Shown: positions 1-8,462 of the stretch, piece after piece | How positions within the stretch are numbered: the stretch's first letter is position 1 | Layout of the letters: the number at the start of each line of letters is the position of its first letter | Assembly: GCA_963741755.1 (NCBI GenBank) | Contig: CAVUJG010000018.1 | Coordinates: 62,001-126,000, forward strand | Reading direction: 5' to 3' | Length of the DNA: 64,000 bases | Origin: Sva-07 sp963741755 | Lineage (GTDB): Bacteria > Actinomycetota > Acidimicrobiia > Acidimicrobiales > Ilumatobacteraceae | Made by a program: the position numbers and the translations under genes | The notes under the pieces: model-generated | Seen by the model: only the letters and a program-made list of their open reading frames with translations | What the model was told of the DNA's origin: nothing | Databases searched by the model: none

Positions 1-102
1 AACGAACACACCGGCTATCGCGGCGACGACTGCGTCCGCGACATCGTTCACGAGTACCTGCTCACGCTGGCCGCTCCGGACGACGGCACCATTTGCTCGT
101 AG
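1..102 (+). CDS. alpha/beta hydrolase, C-terminal end (partial)
   Basis: The frame is open from the left edge to a TAG at 100-102 and encodes the last 33 residues of a protein. The tail has the pattern HTGYRG..CV....EYLL..A.P.DGT.C, which resembles the C-terminal TAP-like domain of secreted actinobacterial alpha/beta hydrolases related to tripeptidyl aminopeptidase. That domain ends with a cysteine-containing segment and a DGT.C motif. The catalytic residues lie outside the window, so substrate and exact class cannot be judged. Confidence 0.5.
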   Translation, partial: NEHTGYRGDDCVRDIVHEYLLTLAAPDDGTICS

Positions 103-136
103 CCGGGCTGTGCGTTCGCCGCTAGCCTCGATCGAC

Positions 137-227
137 GGAAGGCTGCCAGAGCGGACGAATGGGACAGTCTCGAAAACTGTTGAGGTCCTTCGGGCCTCCG
201 TGGGTTCGAATCCCACGCCTTCCGCCA
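137..227 (+). tRNA. tRNA-Ser (anticodon CGA)
   Basis: The acceptor arms GGAAGGC (137-143) and GCCTTCC (217-223) pair perfectly. They are followed by discriminator G and an encoded CCA (225-227). The anticodon stem ACAGT/ACTGT encloses the loop CTCGAAA, giving anticodon CGA, which reads UCG. A long variable arm (GAGGTCC-TTC-GGGCCTC) and the TGGGTTCGAATCCCA T-arm confirm a class II serine tRNA. A -10-like TAGCCT lies at 123-128, 8 nt before the mature 5' end. The same hexamer lies upstream of the other tRNA-Ser. Confidence 0.97.
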
Positions 228-246
228 GCACGTTCACCGACCCAGC

Positions 247-345
247 GATGAGCGAGACCGCCGTATACGGATGGTTCGCTCATCGCAGGGTCGGGCGGAC
301 AGGTTTCGATGAGCCAAACCGCCGTATGCGGTCGGTTCGCTCATC
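247..345. repeat. two copies of a 38-bp palindromic repeat
   Basis: Copies lie at 247-284 and 308-345. Each runs from GATGAGC to GCTCATC, with a central CCGCCGTAT(A/G)CGG core, so each can fold into one hairpin. Related copies occur near 16.5, 27 and 50.1 kb, all between genes. No transposase is linked. These two sit between the tRNA and the small membrane gene that reads toward them. Confidence 0.85.
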
Positions 346-363
346 GCTGGGGTGGACTGGCCC

Positions 364-793
364 TCAGATGAGGTCGCTGGGCGGGCCGGTCGGACCATCG
401 CGGCGAGGCATCGGTTCCGCGTCGGGATCGGTCCGGCGCACCATCCACCAACCAGCGACGGCCACCAACAGGATGAACCCGACGATTGCGATCGCCGCAG
501 TCGTCGTGTCGACATCGTCATCCGGGTCGCCAGCCGCGATCAACGTCTCCTCGGTCGATGTCGACGGAACGGAGTCGTCGGGCTCGGTCGTGTCCGGCGT
601 CGTGACCGGTGCAGACGGCTCGGGAGTCCGTCGGGTCTGGAGCGAGTGGGTCCGGCGTCGTATCGGTCGTTTGATCGATCGTCGAATCGGGTGCCGCCGA
701 CCAGACGTTGCGACTGGCTGCCACTTCGCTCGGCGCTGCGCACAACGCCATCACGGCGACGGCGAGCATCGACCACCTCGCTGCGCTACGCAT
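364..793 (-). CDS. small membrane protein with signal peptide (frameshifted)
   Basis: The start ATG at 793 lies inside the last codons of the SulP gene (ggcATGcgtag), which suggests translational coupling. The N-terminus is a signal peptide (MRSAARWSMLAVAVMALCAA) followed by a Thr/Pro/Asp-rich stretch. The reading frame is lost near 620-650. In another frame the Thr/Pro-rich stretch continues and reaches a membrane helix (AAIAIVGFILLVAVAGWW) and a charged tail ending at a TGA at 364-366. The 430-nt span is not a multiple of three, which fits a one-base indel in one gene of about 143 codons. I do not recognise a family. The position suggests a SulP partner. Confidence 0.5.
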
Positions 794-2486
794 GCCCGTC
801 TCCGATCTCGGTGCGGTGCTCTTCGATCCACGTGTGGGCGTCGTCATGAGCGTTTCGTGTCGTTTCGCCAAGGAACGCGGAGCTTCGATACACGTTCCGG
901 TCGCCGATCACCTCGGTCGCCCCCGTCACTCGGAGTTGACGGATCACGCGTTCGTTGTCGGTCACCAGCATCAACTTGCTGTCGACGCTTCGGAGGTCGG
1001 TGGCGTAGGTGGCCAGCACGTCCAGCAGCGTCGCACCGGCCTCGTCGGCTCCCCGGACCCGAAGGATCACCACCGAGTTCTTCGACGCCGGCGTGACGGT
1101 GGGCATCTGGTCGACCAGTGTCGAGGCGGTGGCGAAGAAGAGGGCGCCATACGGTTGCAGGACGATGACCTCGTTGGGTGGAACGGTCAGCGGCGGATCG
1201 ACTTCCTCGACGCGGCCGTCGTCGTGGAACACCAGACGCTTCGTGACCAACCGTGTCGACTGGCGGATGACGAAGAGGATCGCCGAGATGCCAACGCCGA
1301 CCAGCACGGCGTACTGCAGTGGGACCACCAGGGTGAGTCCGAACGTGATCGTCATCACCGTCAAGGGAATGGCACCGGTCTTGGCGACCGCCATGATCCG
1401 CTCCGGCTTGATCGTTGCGACGCCGATCACCATCAGCAGCGCGGCGAGCGATGGCATCGCCACCAGTTCGATCACGCCGCCGAACAGCAGGATGACGATC
1501 GCCATCACCCCTGCGGCATAGAACGCAGCGGCGCGTGTGCGAGCTCCTCCGGACGCCATGAGCGAGCTGCCCGACATCGACCCGCCGACGGGCATCCCCT
1601 GGAACAGACCGGCAACGACGTTGCCCGCGCCCTGCCCGACGAAGTCCTGCGACTCGTCCTGTGGTGAACCGTCCTCGTTCGGGAAGCCCGCCGAGACGCC
1701 AGCGCCCTGAACGAGGCCGACGAATGCCAGCGAAATGGCCGGAATGATCAGCACAGCGACGTCGCTGAGCACCGGCAGCGTCGGCAGTGGCAGCGACCGC
1801 GGCACCTCGGCGATGTCGCGAACCTGCACGATGTCGAAGTCGAAGAACCGGAGGAGTGCCCCGAGGGCGGAACCCAGGAACACGGCGACGACCAGTCCGA
1901 GTGGTCCGAGGCGGGTGCGTTGCAGCACCACGATGAGCACGATGGTCACCACGCCGACAATGAGGGTCGGGAGGTCGATCTTCCAGAAGTTGACGATGAG
2001 ATCGAACGTTCGCAGGATGCGGTTGGCGCCCTCGGCCTCATAGCCGGTGAAGTCGTCGAGTTGGCCGAGCACGATGTTGACGCCGACCGCGGTGATGAAG
2101 CCGGTCATCACCGAGTTCGACACGAAACGCAGAAACGTGCCGAGCCGGAGCAGGCCCGCAACGATCATCACCAGGCCGGTGAGCATCGACAGCGTGTACA
2201 AGGCGCGAGCGGGGTCGTCGCGGCTGGCGAGGTCGACGTCGGCGACGATGATCGCCATCGCCCCGGTGCCCTGGATCGCCATGAAAGCGGTGCTCGTGAA
2301 CAGTGCCCCACCGGCAAGACCGAACATGTAGCTGTAGAGCCCGGCCACCGGATTGACGCCGGCGAGCAGTCCGGCCGCCAAACCGTCGGGCACGCTCTCG
2401 ACACCGAGGACCAGGCCGGCCATCGCATCGTCTTTCGCCGTCTTTCTCCGGAACAAAGAGCGCGGCGTCAGGACCGGGAAACGCAC
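786..2486 (-). CDS. SulP-family anion transporter with C-terminal STAS domain
   Basis: This is a SulP/SLC26-type permease, probably for sulfate, bicarbonate or another small anion. The first conserved helices carry GVESVPDGLAAGLLAGVNP and GLYSYMFGL, matching the family's GLTVALVAIP..GLYT region. About ten more hydrophobic segments follow, then a roughly 120-residue STAS-like domain (VIVLQPYGALFF...VVILRVRGADEAGATLLDVL). I chose GTG 2486, which gives RRKTAKDDAMAGL just before helix 1. The same frame stays open to 3080, but that part looks non-coding. ATG 2423 is the alternative start. The downstream gene overlaps its stop. Confidence 0.85.
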   Translation of the reverse strand: MRFPVLTPRSLFRRKTAKDDAMAGLVLGVESVPDGLAAGLLAGVNPVAGLYSYMFGLAGGALFTSTAFMAIQGTGAMAIIVADVDLASRDDPARALYTLSMLTGLVMIVAGLLRLGTFLRFVSNSVMTGFITAVGVNIVLGQLDDFTGYEAEGANRILRTFDLIVNFWKIDLPTLIVGVVTIVLIVVLQRTRLGPLGLVVAVFLGSALGALLRFFDFDIVQVRDIAEVPRSLPLPTLPVLSDVAVLIIPAISLAFVGLVQGAGVSAGFPNEDGSPQDESQDFVGQGAGNVVAGLFQGMPVGGSMSGSSLMASGGARTRAAAFYAAGVMAIVILLFGGVIELVAMPSLAALLMVIGVATIKPERIMAVAKTGAIPLTVMTITFGLTLVVPLQYAVLVGVGISAILFVIRQSTRLVTKRLVFHDDGRVEEVDPPLTVPPNEVIVLQPYGALFFATASTLVDQMPTVTPASKNSVVILRVRGADEAGATLLDVLATYATDLRSVDSKLMLVTDNERVIRQLRVTGATEVIGDRNVYRSSAFLGETTRNAHDDAHTWIEEHRTEIGDGHA

Positions 2487-2757
2487 CCACGCAGCCTGCC
2501 ACACGCTTGCGGATGATCGGCAGTGGCGCCGCGAAGCGGTGTCGCACCCACGACTGCGGACCGAGCCCCACAGAAAATCCTCAAGACGCGCCCGGGAATG
2601 CCGATAGCTGCTTTGTATGGAAAATGTCAAGGCTGTCATCGACGGACCCCGGTCCTGCACGACCGGTCGAGTGCCGCCGCTGCCCGCGACGCAATCGACC
2701 CACTCGACGACCTGGACGGCTCCGTCGCGACAGGCATCTCTGGGCGTCGCGCCTGCG
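2487..2757. other. divergent intergenic region
   Basis: About 270 bp separate the SulP start and the Roadblock start, which diverge. An open frame from 2617 runs into the Roadblock gene, but its first 47 residues are Ser/Thr-rich and unlike the family. I see no clear promoter box, repeat or RNA here. Confidence 0.3.
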
Positions 2758-3147
2758 ATGCCTCCCGTCCCGGCTTCGCCGGTCGCCGCGCCCACAGACC
2801 CCACCGCCATCCTCGACGAACTCGTCGGAACCGTCGAAGGAGTCCGTTCGGCCATCTTGGCCTCGGTCGACGGATTCGGTGTGGCGAGGAGCAGCTCGCT
2901 GCCCGACGAAGCTGCGCATCCGGCGATGCTTGCCGCTGCCATCGGCCTGGCCCACCAGCTGGTGGTCCTTGGTGGCGGGAGTCGGCTGCGCCAACTCGTC
3001 GTCGACCACGACGGCGGTCTGATGCTCGTGTGGCCACTGGGTGACCAGCGGGTGCTCGCGGTCCTGGCAACGACCAACATCGAACAACGTCGCGTCCATT
3101 CGTTCGTTCATGCTCGATCCGCCTGGCTCTCGGGAGCAACGTGGTGA
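2758..3147 (+). CDS. Roadblock/LC7-domain protein (MglB-like)
   Basis: A small protein of about 129 residues whose core is a Roadblock/LC7 fold: ILDELVGTVEGVRSAILAS.DGFGVA near the N-terminus, a central helix PAMLAAAIGLAHQLV, and the strand pair LRQLVVDHDGGLMLVWPL. Roadblock proteins dimerise and usually act as GTPase regulators. The next gene is a Ras-like GTPase starting inside this stop codon (GTGA overlap), so the two are very likely a regulator/GTPase pair like MglB/MglA. ATG 2758 is chosen. The frame is open from ATG 2617, which would add 47 unusual residues. Confidence 0.75.
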   Translation: MPPVPASPVAAPTDPTAILDELVGTVEGVRSAILASVDGFGVARSSSLPDEAAHPAMLAAAIGLAHQLVVLGGGSRLRQLVVDHDGGLMLVWPLGDQRVLAVLATTNIEQRRVHSFVHARSAWLSGATW

Positions 3148-3695
3148 GCGCACAGACGTTCAAGATCCTGGTCACCGGACCGTTTGCAGCCGGCAAGACC
3201 TCGATGATCCAGTCGGTCTCCCAGACCCAGGTCGTCTCCACCGACGTCGTCACGAGCGGCGAGGAATCCGACGTCAAGTCGCACACCACTGTTGCGATGG
3301 ACTTCGGTACCTACTGCCTCGACGGCGACGACACTCGTCTTCTGTTGTTCGGAACTCCAGGCCAGGCCCGGTTCCGATTCATGACCAACATCTTGAAGGG
3401 CGACGTCGACGTCGTCGCCTTCGTGGTCGATGCCGAGGCGGCCGAGACCCATGCCGCGGCTGGCGTTGAACTCAGGGCGCTGTTGCGCGATCTTCGCGTT
3501 CCTGCGGTGGTCGCCGTGAATCGTTGCGACGACATCACGGTGGCACGTCGACTGGCGCGTTCTCTCGGCTCGCTCGACGGTGAGTCCGTCGTGCCGTGCC
3601 AACTGATCGATCCCGACTCTGGCCGGGACGTCGTGGTGGAAATTCTCCTGACGCTCCTTGCGTCTCTGGAGTCGACAAAGACTGAGGTTGCCTGA
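3144..3695 (+). CDS. Ras-like small GTPase (MglA/conservon type)
   Basis: A P-loop GTPase of about 183 residues. The G1 motif GPFAAGKTS lies near residue 12, a switch region with conserved threonines follows (SHTTVAMDFGT), and G3 is replaced by LFGTPGQARF, typical of bacterial MglA and streptomycete conservon GTPases. The base-recognition motif reads VAVNRCDD in place of NKxD. GTG 3144 gives a 4-bp overlap with the Roadblock stop (GTG 3141 is possible). It is presumably regulated by that Roadblock protein and passes its signal to the DUF4388-like protein that starts 1 bp downstream. Confidence 0.85.
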   Translation: MSAQTFKILVTGPFAAGKTSMIQSVSQTQVVSTDVVTSGEESDVKSHTTVAMDFGTYCLDGDDTRLLLFGTPGQARFRFMTNILKGDVDVVAFVVDAEAAETHAAAGVELRALLRDLRVPAVVAVNRCDDITVARRLARSLGSLDGESVVPCQLIDPDSGRDVVVEILLTLLASLESTKTEVA

Positions 3696-3696
3696 C

Positions 3697-5362
3697 ATGA
3701 GCCACAACACGGGAATCACGACCAATGCGACCGAGTTGGCCGCACTTGCGATCGACGGCTTGCAGCCGGCGTGGATGACGCTGAACGCGGCCCGCGAGCG
3801 GGCGTTCACCGGGGAGATCGTCTTCGAGACGGACCCCGAAGTGATCGCCTACTTCGATCACGGGATCGTCTACTACGCCGAACGGGCCACCGATGCGTCG
3901 TTGGGTCGTCGTCTGATCGATGCTGGCGTTCTCGACGTCGAACAGCTCGACCGCGGGATGGTTCGTGTCGGTGACATCGAGCACCTCGGCCGGCTCTTCG
4001 ATCGCGATCCGTCCGTCGATCGCGACGCGGTCGTCGTGGTCGCGGAGTCGGCGACCCAGGAACTCATCGCCGACCTGGCGAATCGTGCGATCACCACCGT
4101 GCGCGTGACGGGCTATCGCCACCACCCATCGGGTGTGCACCGTTGGTTCGTCGCCCCGCTCGATCCGGCTGGTCCACAGCGCCCGGTCAGCGCCGTCGCT
4201 CAACTCGACTCGACGGTCTTCGACCGTCTTCCCGGGCTGCCGTTCAGTGGCGCGGACGAGTTGACCATCGAATGGGATGAGCACTTCGACGACGTCACCG
4301 GCACCGCCGTCGACGACGCGTTCGACGTCTCGATGTTCGGCATCTCGGCTGAGTCGCGTGTCGACAGCGATCAGCTCGACGCCGACGTCTTCGAGCTGTC
4401 GCTCGACCTTGTCGAGTTCACCGATGATGTCGACTCACTCGACGACGAGTTCATGCTCGACTCGCTCGACGAGGAGCTGGTGCTGGACTCGCTCGATGTC
4501 GAAACGATCGATGATGTCGACGAGGAGCTGGTGCTCGACTCGCTCGATGTCGAAACGATCGATGATGTCGACGAGGAGCTGGTGCTCGATTCGCTCGATG
4601 TCGAAACGATCGATGATGTCGACGTGGAGTTCGTGCTCGATTCGCTCGATGTCGAAACGATCGATGATGTCGACGAGGAGCTGGTGCTCGACTCGCTCGA
4701 TGTCGAAACGATCGATGATGTCGACGAGGAGTTGATGCTCGATTCGCTCGATGTCGAAACGATCGATGATGTCGACGAGGCGGTACGGGAATCAACCGAC
4801 ATCGACAGGTCGGACGCCTTCGAATTCTTGGTCATGTGGCCGGACGGTTCCGAGGAGCCCGCCACCGAGGCCAGCGCCTACGTCGAAGATGCCGCGTCGA
4901 TCACCGAAGAGCTGGTCGTGACAGAATTCGACGACGGCACTCTCGAGTTCTCGATGCCGCCACTGGAGCTGAGCGACGAGCCTGAGTTCGCCGACGCCGA
5001 CGTCCCCGACGATGTCGCCGACGCGGTGCGTCGAGCGATCGCCGCAATCGAGTCGGCTGGCGTGGCGGCCCCGGCTGGCGCCGCACCGGAATACGACGAA
5101 TCGCCGGCGGTCGCAGGGCCAGCGGAGGCGCTCGGCGAGTTCGCCCCGCCGACGATGGCCATGCGCGCCGAAGTCCTCTACGGATTGACCGACGATGAAA
5201 CCGGCGGCACCGCTGACGCGGCAGCCAATGGTCGGCGAGGCGTTGCCGACCGGGGCGGTGACGTCGGTCGACGATCCCGCCGAGGAGAGCTCAGACGGCG
5301 GCAACGAGCGGAGTTCCGCGCTCCGTCGCTTGATCGGCAGCTTGCGCCGCAAGGAGCACTGA
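3697..5362 (+). CDS. DUF4388-like protein with acidic 17-residue repeats (frameshifted near the end)
   Basis: The N-terminal 180 residues resemble the DUF4388/PATAN-type domain found beside bacterial Ras-like GTPases (FTGEIVFETD.EVIAYFDHGIVYYAERA). Six 17-residue repeats of the form EELVLDSLDVETIDDVD then make a highly acidic linker at about residues 259-360. A long Ala/Glu/Asp-rich tail follows. The frame breaks near 5210-5222; the next frame continues as a sensible acidic tail ending in basic ALRRLIGSLRRKEH and TGA 5360-5362. It begins 1 bp after the GTPase and is probably its effector or scaffold; that role is inferred from neighbours only. Confidence 0.65.
4471..4776 (+). repeat. 51-bp tandem repeat, six units, in frame
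   Basis: Six consecutive 51-bp units encode the 17-residue acidic repeat of the DUF4388-like protein. They are nearly identical at DNA level; differences are a few silent changes plus VEF and EELM variants. This suggests recent expansion. Partial units precede the array. Confidence 0.9.
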
Positions 5363-5374
5363 GCCCTCGAGCGT

Positions 5375-5854
5375 TCAGCGCGTGTTCGAGCGTCGCTCGC
5401 GAAAGAACGACCGAAGCAATTCGGCGGCGGCGTCGGCGCAGACCCCGCCGGTCACGTCGACACGGTGGTTGAGCACGTCGCTGTCGAGCAGCCCGAAGTG
5501 GCTCGTCACCGCGCCGGCCTTCGGGTCGTGGGCTCCGTAGATCAATCGGCCCAGCCGAGCGTTGACAGCGGCGCCGGCACACATCGCGCACGGCTCCAGG
5601 GTGACGTACAGCGTGCAGTCGTCGAGGCGCCACTGCCCGAGTGCGTCGGCGGCGTCACGCATCGCCAGGATCTCCGCATGTGCGGTGGGGTCGTGGGTGA
5701 GTTCACGCTCGTTGTGGCGTGCGGCGACCACCACGCCGTCGTGCACGACGATCGCTCCGACGGGCACGTCGTGGTGCACGAGCGCTGCGCGTGCTTCGGC
5801 GAGCGCCAACTCCATCGGACCGTCGAGATCGTGGGCGGCCGTGTCCACCGACAT
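5375..5854 (-). CDS. tadA: tRNA-specific adenosine deaminase
   Basis: This enzyme deaminates the wobble adenosine of tRNA-Arg(ACG) to inosine. The zinc deaminase signature is complete: HAEILAM (catalytic HAE) and PCAMCAGA (two zinc Cys). The length of 159 residues is normal. ATG 5854 shares its A with the last base of the CCA end of tRNA-Ser(GGA) just upstream. A second in-frame ATG at 5815 (MELALAEAR) matches the usual start of the conserved domain and is possible. It converges with the DUF4388-like gene, 12 bp away. Confidence 0.92.
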   Translation of the reverse strand: MSVDTAAHDLDGPMELALAEARAALVHHDVPVGAIVVHDGVVVAARHNERELTHDPTAHAEILAMRDAADALGQWRLDDCTLYVTLEPCAMCAGAAVNARLGRLIYGAHDPKAGAVTSHFGLLDSDVLNHRVDVTGGVCADAAAELLRSFFRERRSNTR

Positions 5855-5941
5855 GGCGGAGGGAGTGGGATTCGAACCCACGGAAGGTTGCCCTTCACAC
5901 GCTTTCCAAGCGTGCCGATTCGGCCGCTCTCGCATCCCTCC
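5854..5941 (-). tRNA. tRNA-Ser (anticodon GGA)
   Basis: On the minus strand the acceptor GGAGGGA pairs with TCCCTCC, followed by discriminator G and an encoded CCA. The anticodon loop is CTTGGAAAG within a GCACG/CGTGT-type stem, giving GGA, which reads UCC and UCU. A long variable arm confirms serine. A -10-like TAGCCT lies at 5983-5978, about 36 nt upstream, so a 5' leader may be removed by RNase P. The final A of CCA is also the first base of the tadA ATG. Confidence 0.95.
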
Positions 5942-6043
5942 CTGGTGTCCCGGCCTGACCGGAACGTGGGGACACGGAGGCTAGCCCGGCCGCCTGCCAA
6001 TCCGGCGTGGCTCAGGTAGTGTGAGGTGTCGCACGGTGGTTCG

Positions 6044-6173
6044 CCGCCGAGTGAGGTGACGACCGGGTCCTGTGCAATGGGCGCCCGTGAATCAGGTCAG
6101 GCCCGGAAGGGAGCAGCCTTCATCGGCATCGTCTGTGTGCCGCAGATCGCCTGGTCGTCACCTCAGTCGGCGG
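6044..6173 (+). ncRNA. ffs: signal recognition particle RNA (small bacterial type)
   Basis: The SRP domain IV signature GGTCAGGCCCGGAAGGGAGC occurs at about 6096-6115. It carries the asymmetric loop and GGAA tetraloop bound by Ffh. The outer arms CCGCCGAGTGAGGTGACGAC (from 6044) and GTCGTCACCTCAGTCGGCGG (to 6173) pair with one mismatch, which defines the long rod. A -10-like TAGTGT at 6017-6022 would start transcription near 6030. The RNA forms the particle that targets nascent membrane proteins. Confidence 0.93.
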
Positions 6174-6194
6174 ATGACGGCACCGTCCGGCGTT

Positions 6195-7058
6195 TCAGGC
6201 GAGGCGGTTCGCGTAGGCGACCAGGTCCGGGGCGCCGAGCTCTGCAGCGACGGCGGCAAAGTCGTCGGTCGGGCCGCTCCAGCGCCAGTCATCGACCGTT
6301 CCGACGTCGACCTCGGTGTCGACCGTCGCAATCTGGCGGAACAGCAACGCATCAGCGAGCTGCGCCTGCAGGGTGGCCGACAGCTTGGCAGCACCGCGCA
6401 GCCCCGGTACGTCCCACTGGCCCGCCGATGCCGGGATGTCCTCGATGTGGCCGTACCGGGCAAGGACGAGTGCAGCGCTCTTGGCGCCCCAGCCGGGCAG
6501 ACCGGGGAACCCGTCGGCGGCGTCGCCGACCAGGCCGAGGTAGTCGGGGATCGACTCTGGGCTCACCCCGAACTTGGCTCGCACGCCGTCGGCGTCGACG
6601 ATCTCGCGTTTGCGTCGATCGAACTGGACGACGCGGTCACCACGAACACACTGCCCGAGGTCCTTGTCGGCGGTCACGATCAGCACCTGCTCGACGCGCT
6701 CGTCGCTGTCGGCAACCAGTGCGGCGGCGGCGAGCGCATCGTCGGCTTCGTGGTCGACCATCGGCCACACCGTGAATCCAGCCGCAACGAGCGCCCGCTC
6801 CATCACCGGGATCTGCTCGAGGATCTCGGTGTCCATGCCGTCCGAGGTCTTGTAGCCCGGCCACAGTGCGTTGCGGAAGCTCTCGATGGTGTGGTCGGAC
6901 GCAACGCCGACATGAGTCGCACCGTCCTCCACGAGGGCCAGTGTCGACGCCACCACGCCGGCGGCGGCGTCGAACGCCCCACGACTGCTGTGGCGCGACG
7001 CCATCCCGAAGTGTTGGCGGAACAACTCGTAGGTGCCGTCGACCAGATGGACACGCAT
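6195..7058 (-). CDS. 5'-3' exonuclease (DNA polymerase I N-domain-like)
   Basis: A stand-alone flap/5' nuclease of 287 residues. The N-terminus MRVHLVDGTYELFR supplies the first metal-binding Asp. The acidic cluster VDHEADDALAA and VTADKDLGQ match the family's DD and D.D motifs. The helix-hairpin-helix segment GLVGDAADGFPGLPGWGAKSAA binds DNA. The start is well supported: on the minus strand TAACGT (7071-7066) is followed by 7 nt and ATG 7058, the spacing of a leaderless actinobacterial promoter. It is convergent with the SRP RNA gene. Confidence 0.88.
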   Translation of the reverse strand: MRVHLVDGTYELFRQHFGMASRHSSRGAFDAAAGVVASTLALVEDGATHVGVASDHTIESFRNALWPGYKTSDGMDTEILEQIPVMERALVAAGFTVWPMVDHEADDALAAAALVADSDERVEQVLIVTADKDLGQCVRGDRVVQFDRRKREIVDADGVRAKFGVSPESIPDYLGLVGDAADGFPGLPGWGAKSAALVLARYGHIEDIPASAGQWDVPGLRGAAKLSATLQAQLADALLFRQIATVDTEVDVGTVDDWRWSGPTDDFAAVAAELGAPDLVAYANRLA

Positions 7059-7065
7059 GTCGCGC

Positions 7066-7071
7066 ACGTTA
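7066..7071 (-). promoter_or_regulatory. -10 box of a leaderless promoter (exonuclease)
   Basis: TAACGT on the minus strand is followed by a 7-nt spacer and ATG 7058. This fits the TANNNT-N7-start layout of leaderless transcripts in actinobacteria. Confidence 0.5.
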
Positions 7072-7286
7072 GGTCGTGCGCAGGTCACTCACGCGCCCGG
7101 ACTTCGTCAATTCCGTCTCAGCGAACCCTCAAGATCGGTTGCCGAACGGTCGATAGAGGTCATGCGAACCACTCGCCAACCACACCACCTGAGCCGATGA
7201 CGACACGACGCCCCCTCTCCGCCCCACCCGCCCTGCAGTCTTCACTGCGGGCCGATATCCGCCGTGCGCCCACGGAAGGACGTGTG

Positions 7287-8446
7287 ATGACCGATCAAGC
7301 CGACACCTCACGATCGAGCGTCATCGCTTCGGTTCAGGAGCTGCTGAGTGGGTTCAGCAAGCAGGTCTCGACCGAGGTCCAGCGCCTCCAGAGCGAACTC
7401 GCCGCCGAGCGGTCCGCCCGCGTAAGAGCGACGAGATGGTGAAGTCACTGCTCCCCGCAATCGAGCAGCGCCTCGCAGAGTTCTCGGTGCAGACCAAGCG
7501 TCGCCAGGACGAGACCGATCTCCGCATCGGGCGCGTCGTCGACGAGGCCAACATCGGCCTCTCCGCCGCCGTCGAATCGGCGGCACGTCCAGTCGTCAAG
7601 CAGCTCGAACACCGTCAGGGCCAGCTCGAACAGGATCTGGCTTCGCTCGATCGCAGCGTCCGCAAGTTCGACGAACAAGCCGGCGCCCTGGTGCAGCATT
7701 TCAATGCGATGGCCGAGGCGACCGAGGCCCGACTCGATGAGGTGTCCGACCAGGTCGTCGAACAACTCGATGGCCGACTCGCCGCCATGTCGATACGGAT
7801 GGACGAGGTGTCGGCGCAAGCCGCTCGCCAACAGGCCGAGGTGTCGAACGTCGTCGGCGCTCGCGTCGACCAGGCCGAGGACCGCATCAACGAACGGATC
7901 CTCACCGCCGAGGCGCGCATCAACGAGACGCTGGGTCAACGCGTCGCCGACATCGATGCGTACGTCGGTCGCGTGAGCGCTGGGCTCGACGACGCCGTCG
8001 CGACGCTCAGCGACCGCATCGCTGGAACTGAGGCTCGCTTCGACGAGGTCAACCGGGCCATCGATGCGATGGCAGCCCGACTCGACGCCGTCGACGTCGA
8101 CGCCATCGACGAGATGAAGGACCGCGTTGCGAGTGCGGCCGGCGAGGTCGAACTCGTTCGCATCGAGGTCGAACGATTCCAGAAATCGATGGGCGAATCG
8201 ATGGACAAGACCGTCGGCCGGATCGTCGAACTCGAGACCCAGCTGCAGGAACAACACATGGACGTCGAGACCGCCGTCCAGCTCGAACGACTCGAAGAGG
8301 TCGAGCGAGCACTCCTCGCCCTCGACCCGAGTCAGTTCGTTCGCCGTGAGGACGCATCGCCACCGCCCCAGGCGGCCGCTGCGAACCCATCGAATCCACT
8401 GACCCCACCCACGCCGTTCGAACCGCAAGCCGCCGCACAGTTCTGA
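7287..8446 (+). CDS. long coiled-coil protein of the type IV pilus locus (frameshifted)
   Basis: ATG 7287 follows a good ribosome site (GAAGGA). The first 47 residues (VIASVQELLSGFSKQVSTEVQRLQSEL) run into a second frame at about 7425-7436. The bases cgcgtaagagcgacgag appear to lack one nucleotide, so the product should continue as KSDEMVKSLLPAIEQRLAEF. The rest is almost entirely helical heptad repeats (LEHRQGQLEQDLASLDRSV) with a Pro-rich C-terminus, about 386 residues in all. It lies 16 bp before pilB. The family is not recognised; a structural role in pilus assembly is inferred from position. Confidence 0.65.
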
Positions 8447-8462
8447 GATCGAGAGCATCACC

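Noticed and set aside
2617..2757. Upstream start for the Roadblock protein
   Set aside because: The extra 47 residues are Ser/Thr-rich and unlike Roadblock N-termini. No ribosome site is visible at 2617. It cannot be excluded.
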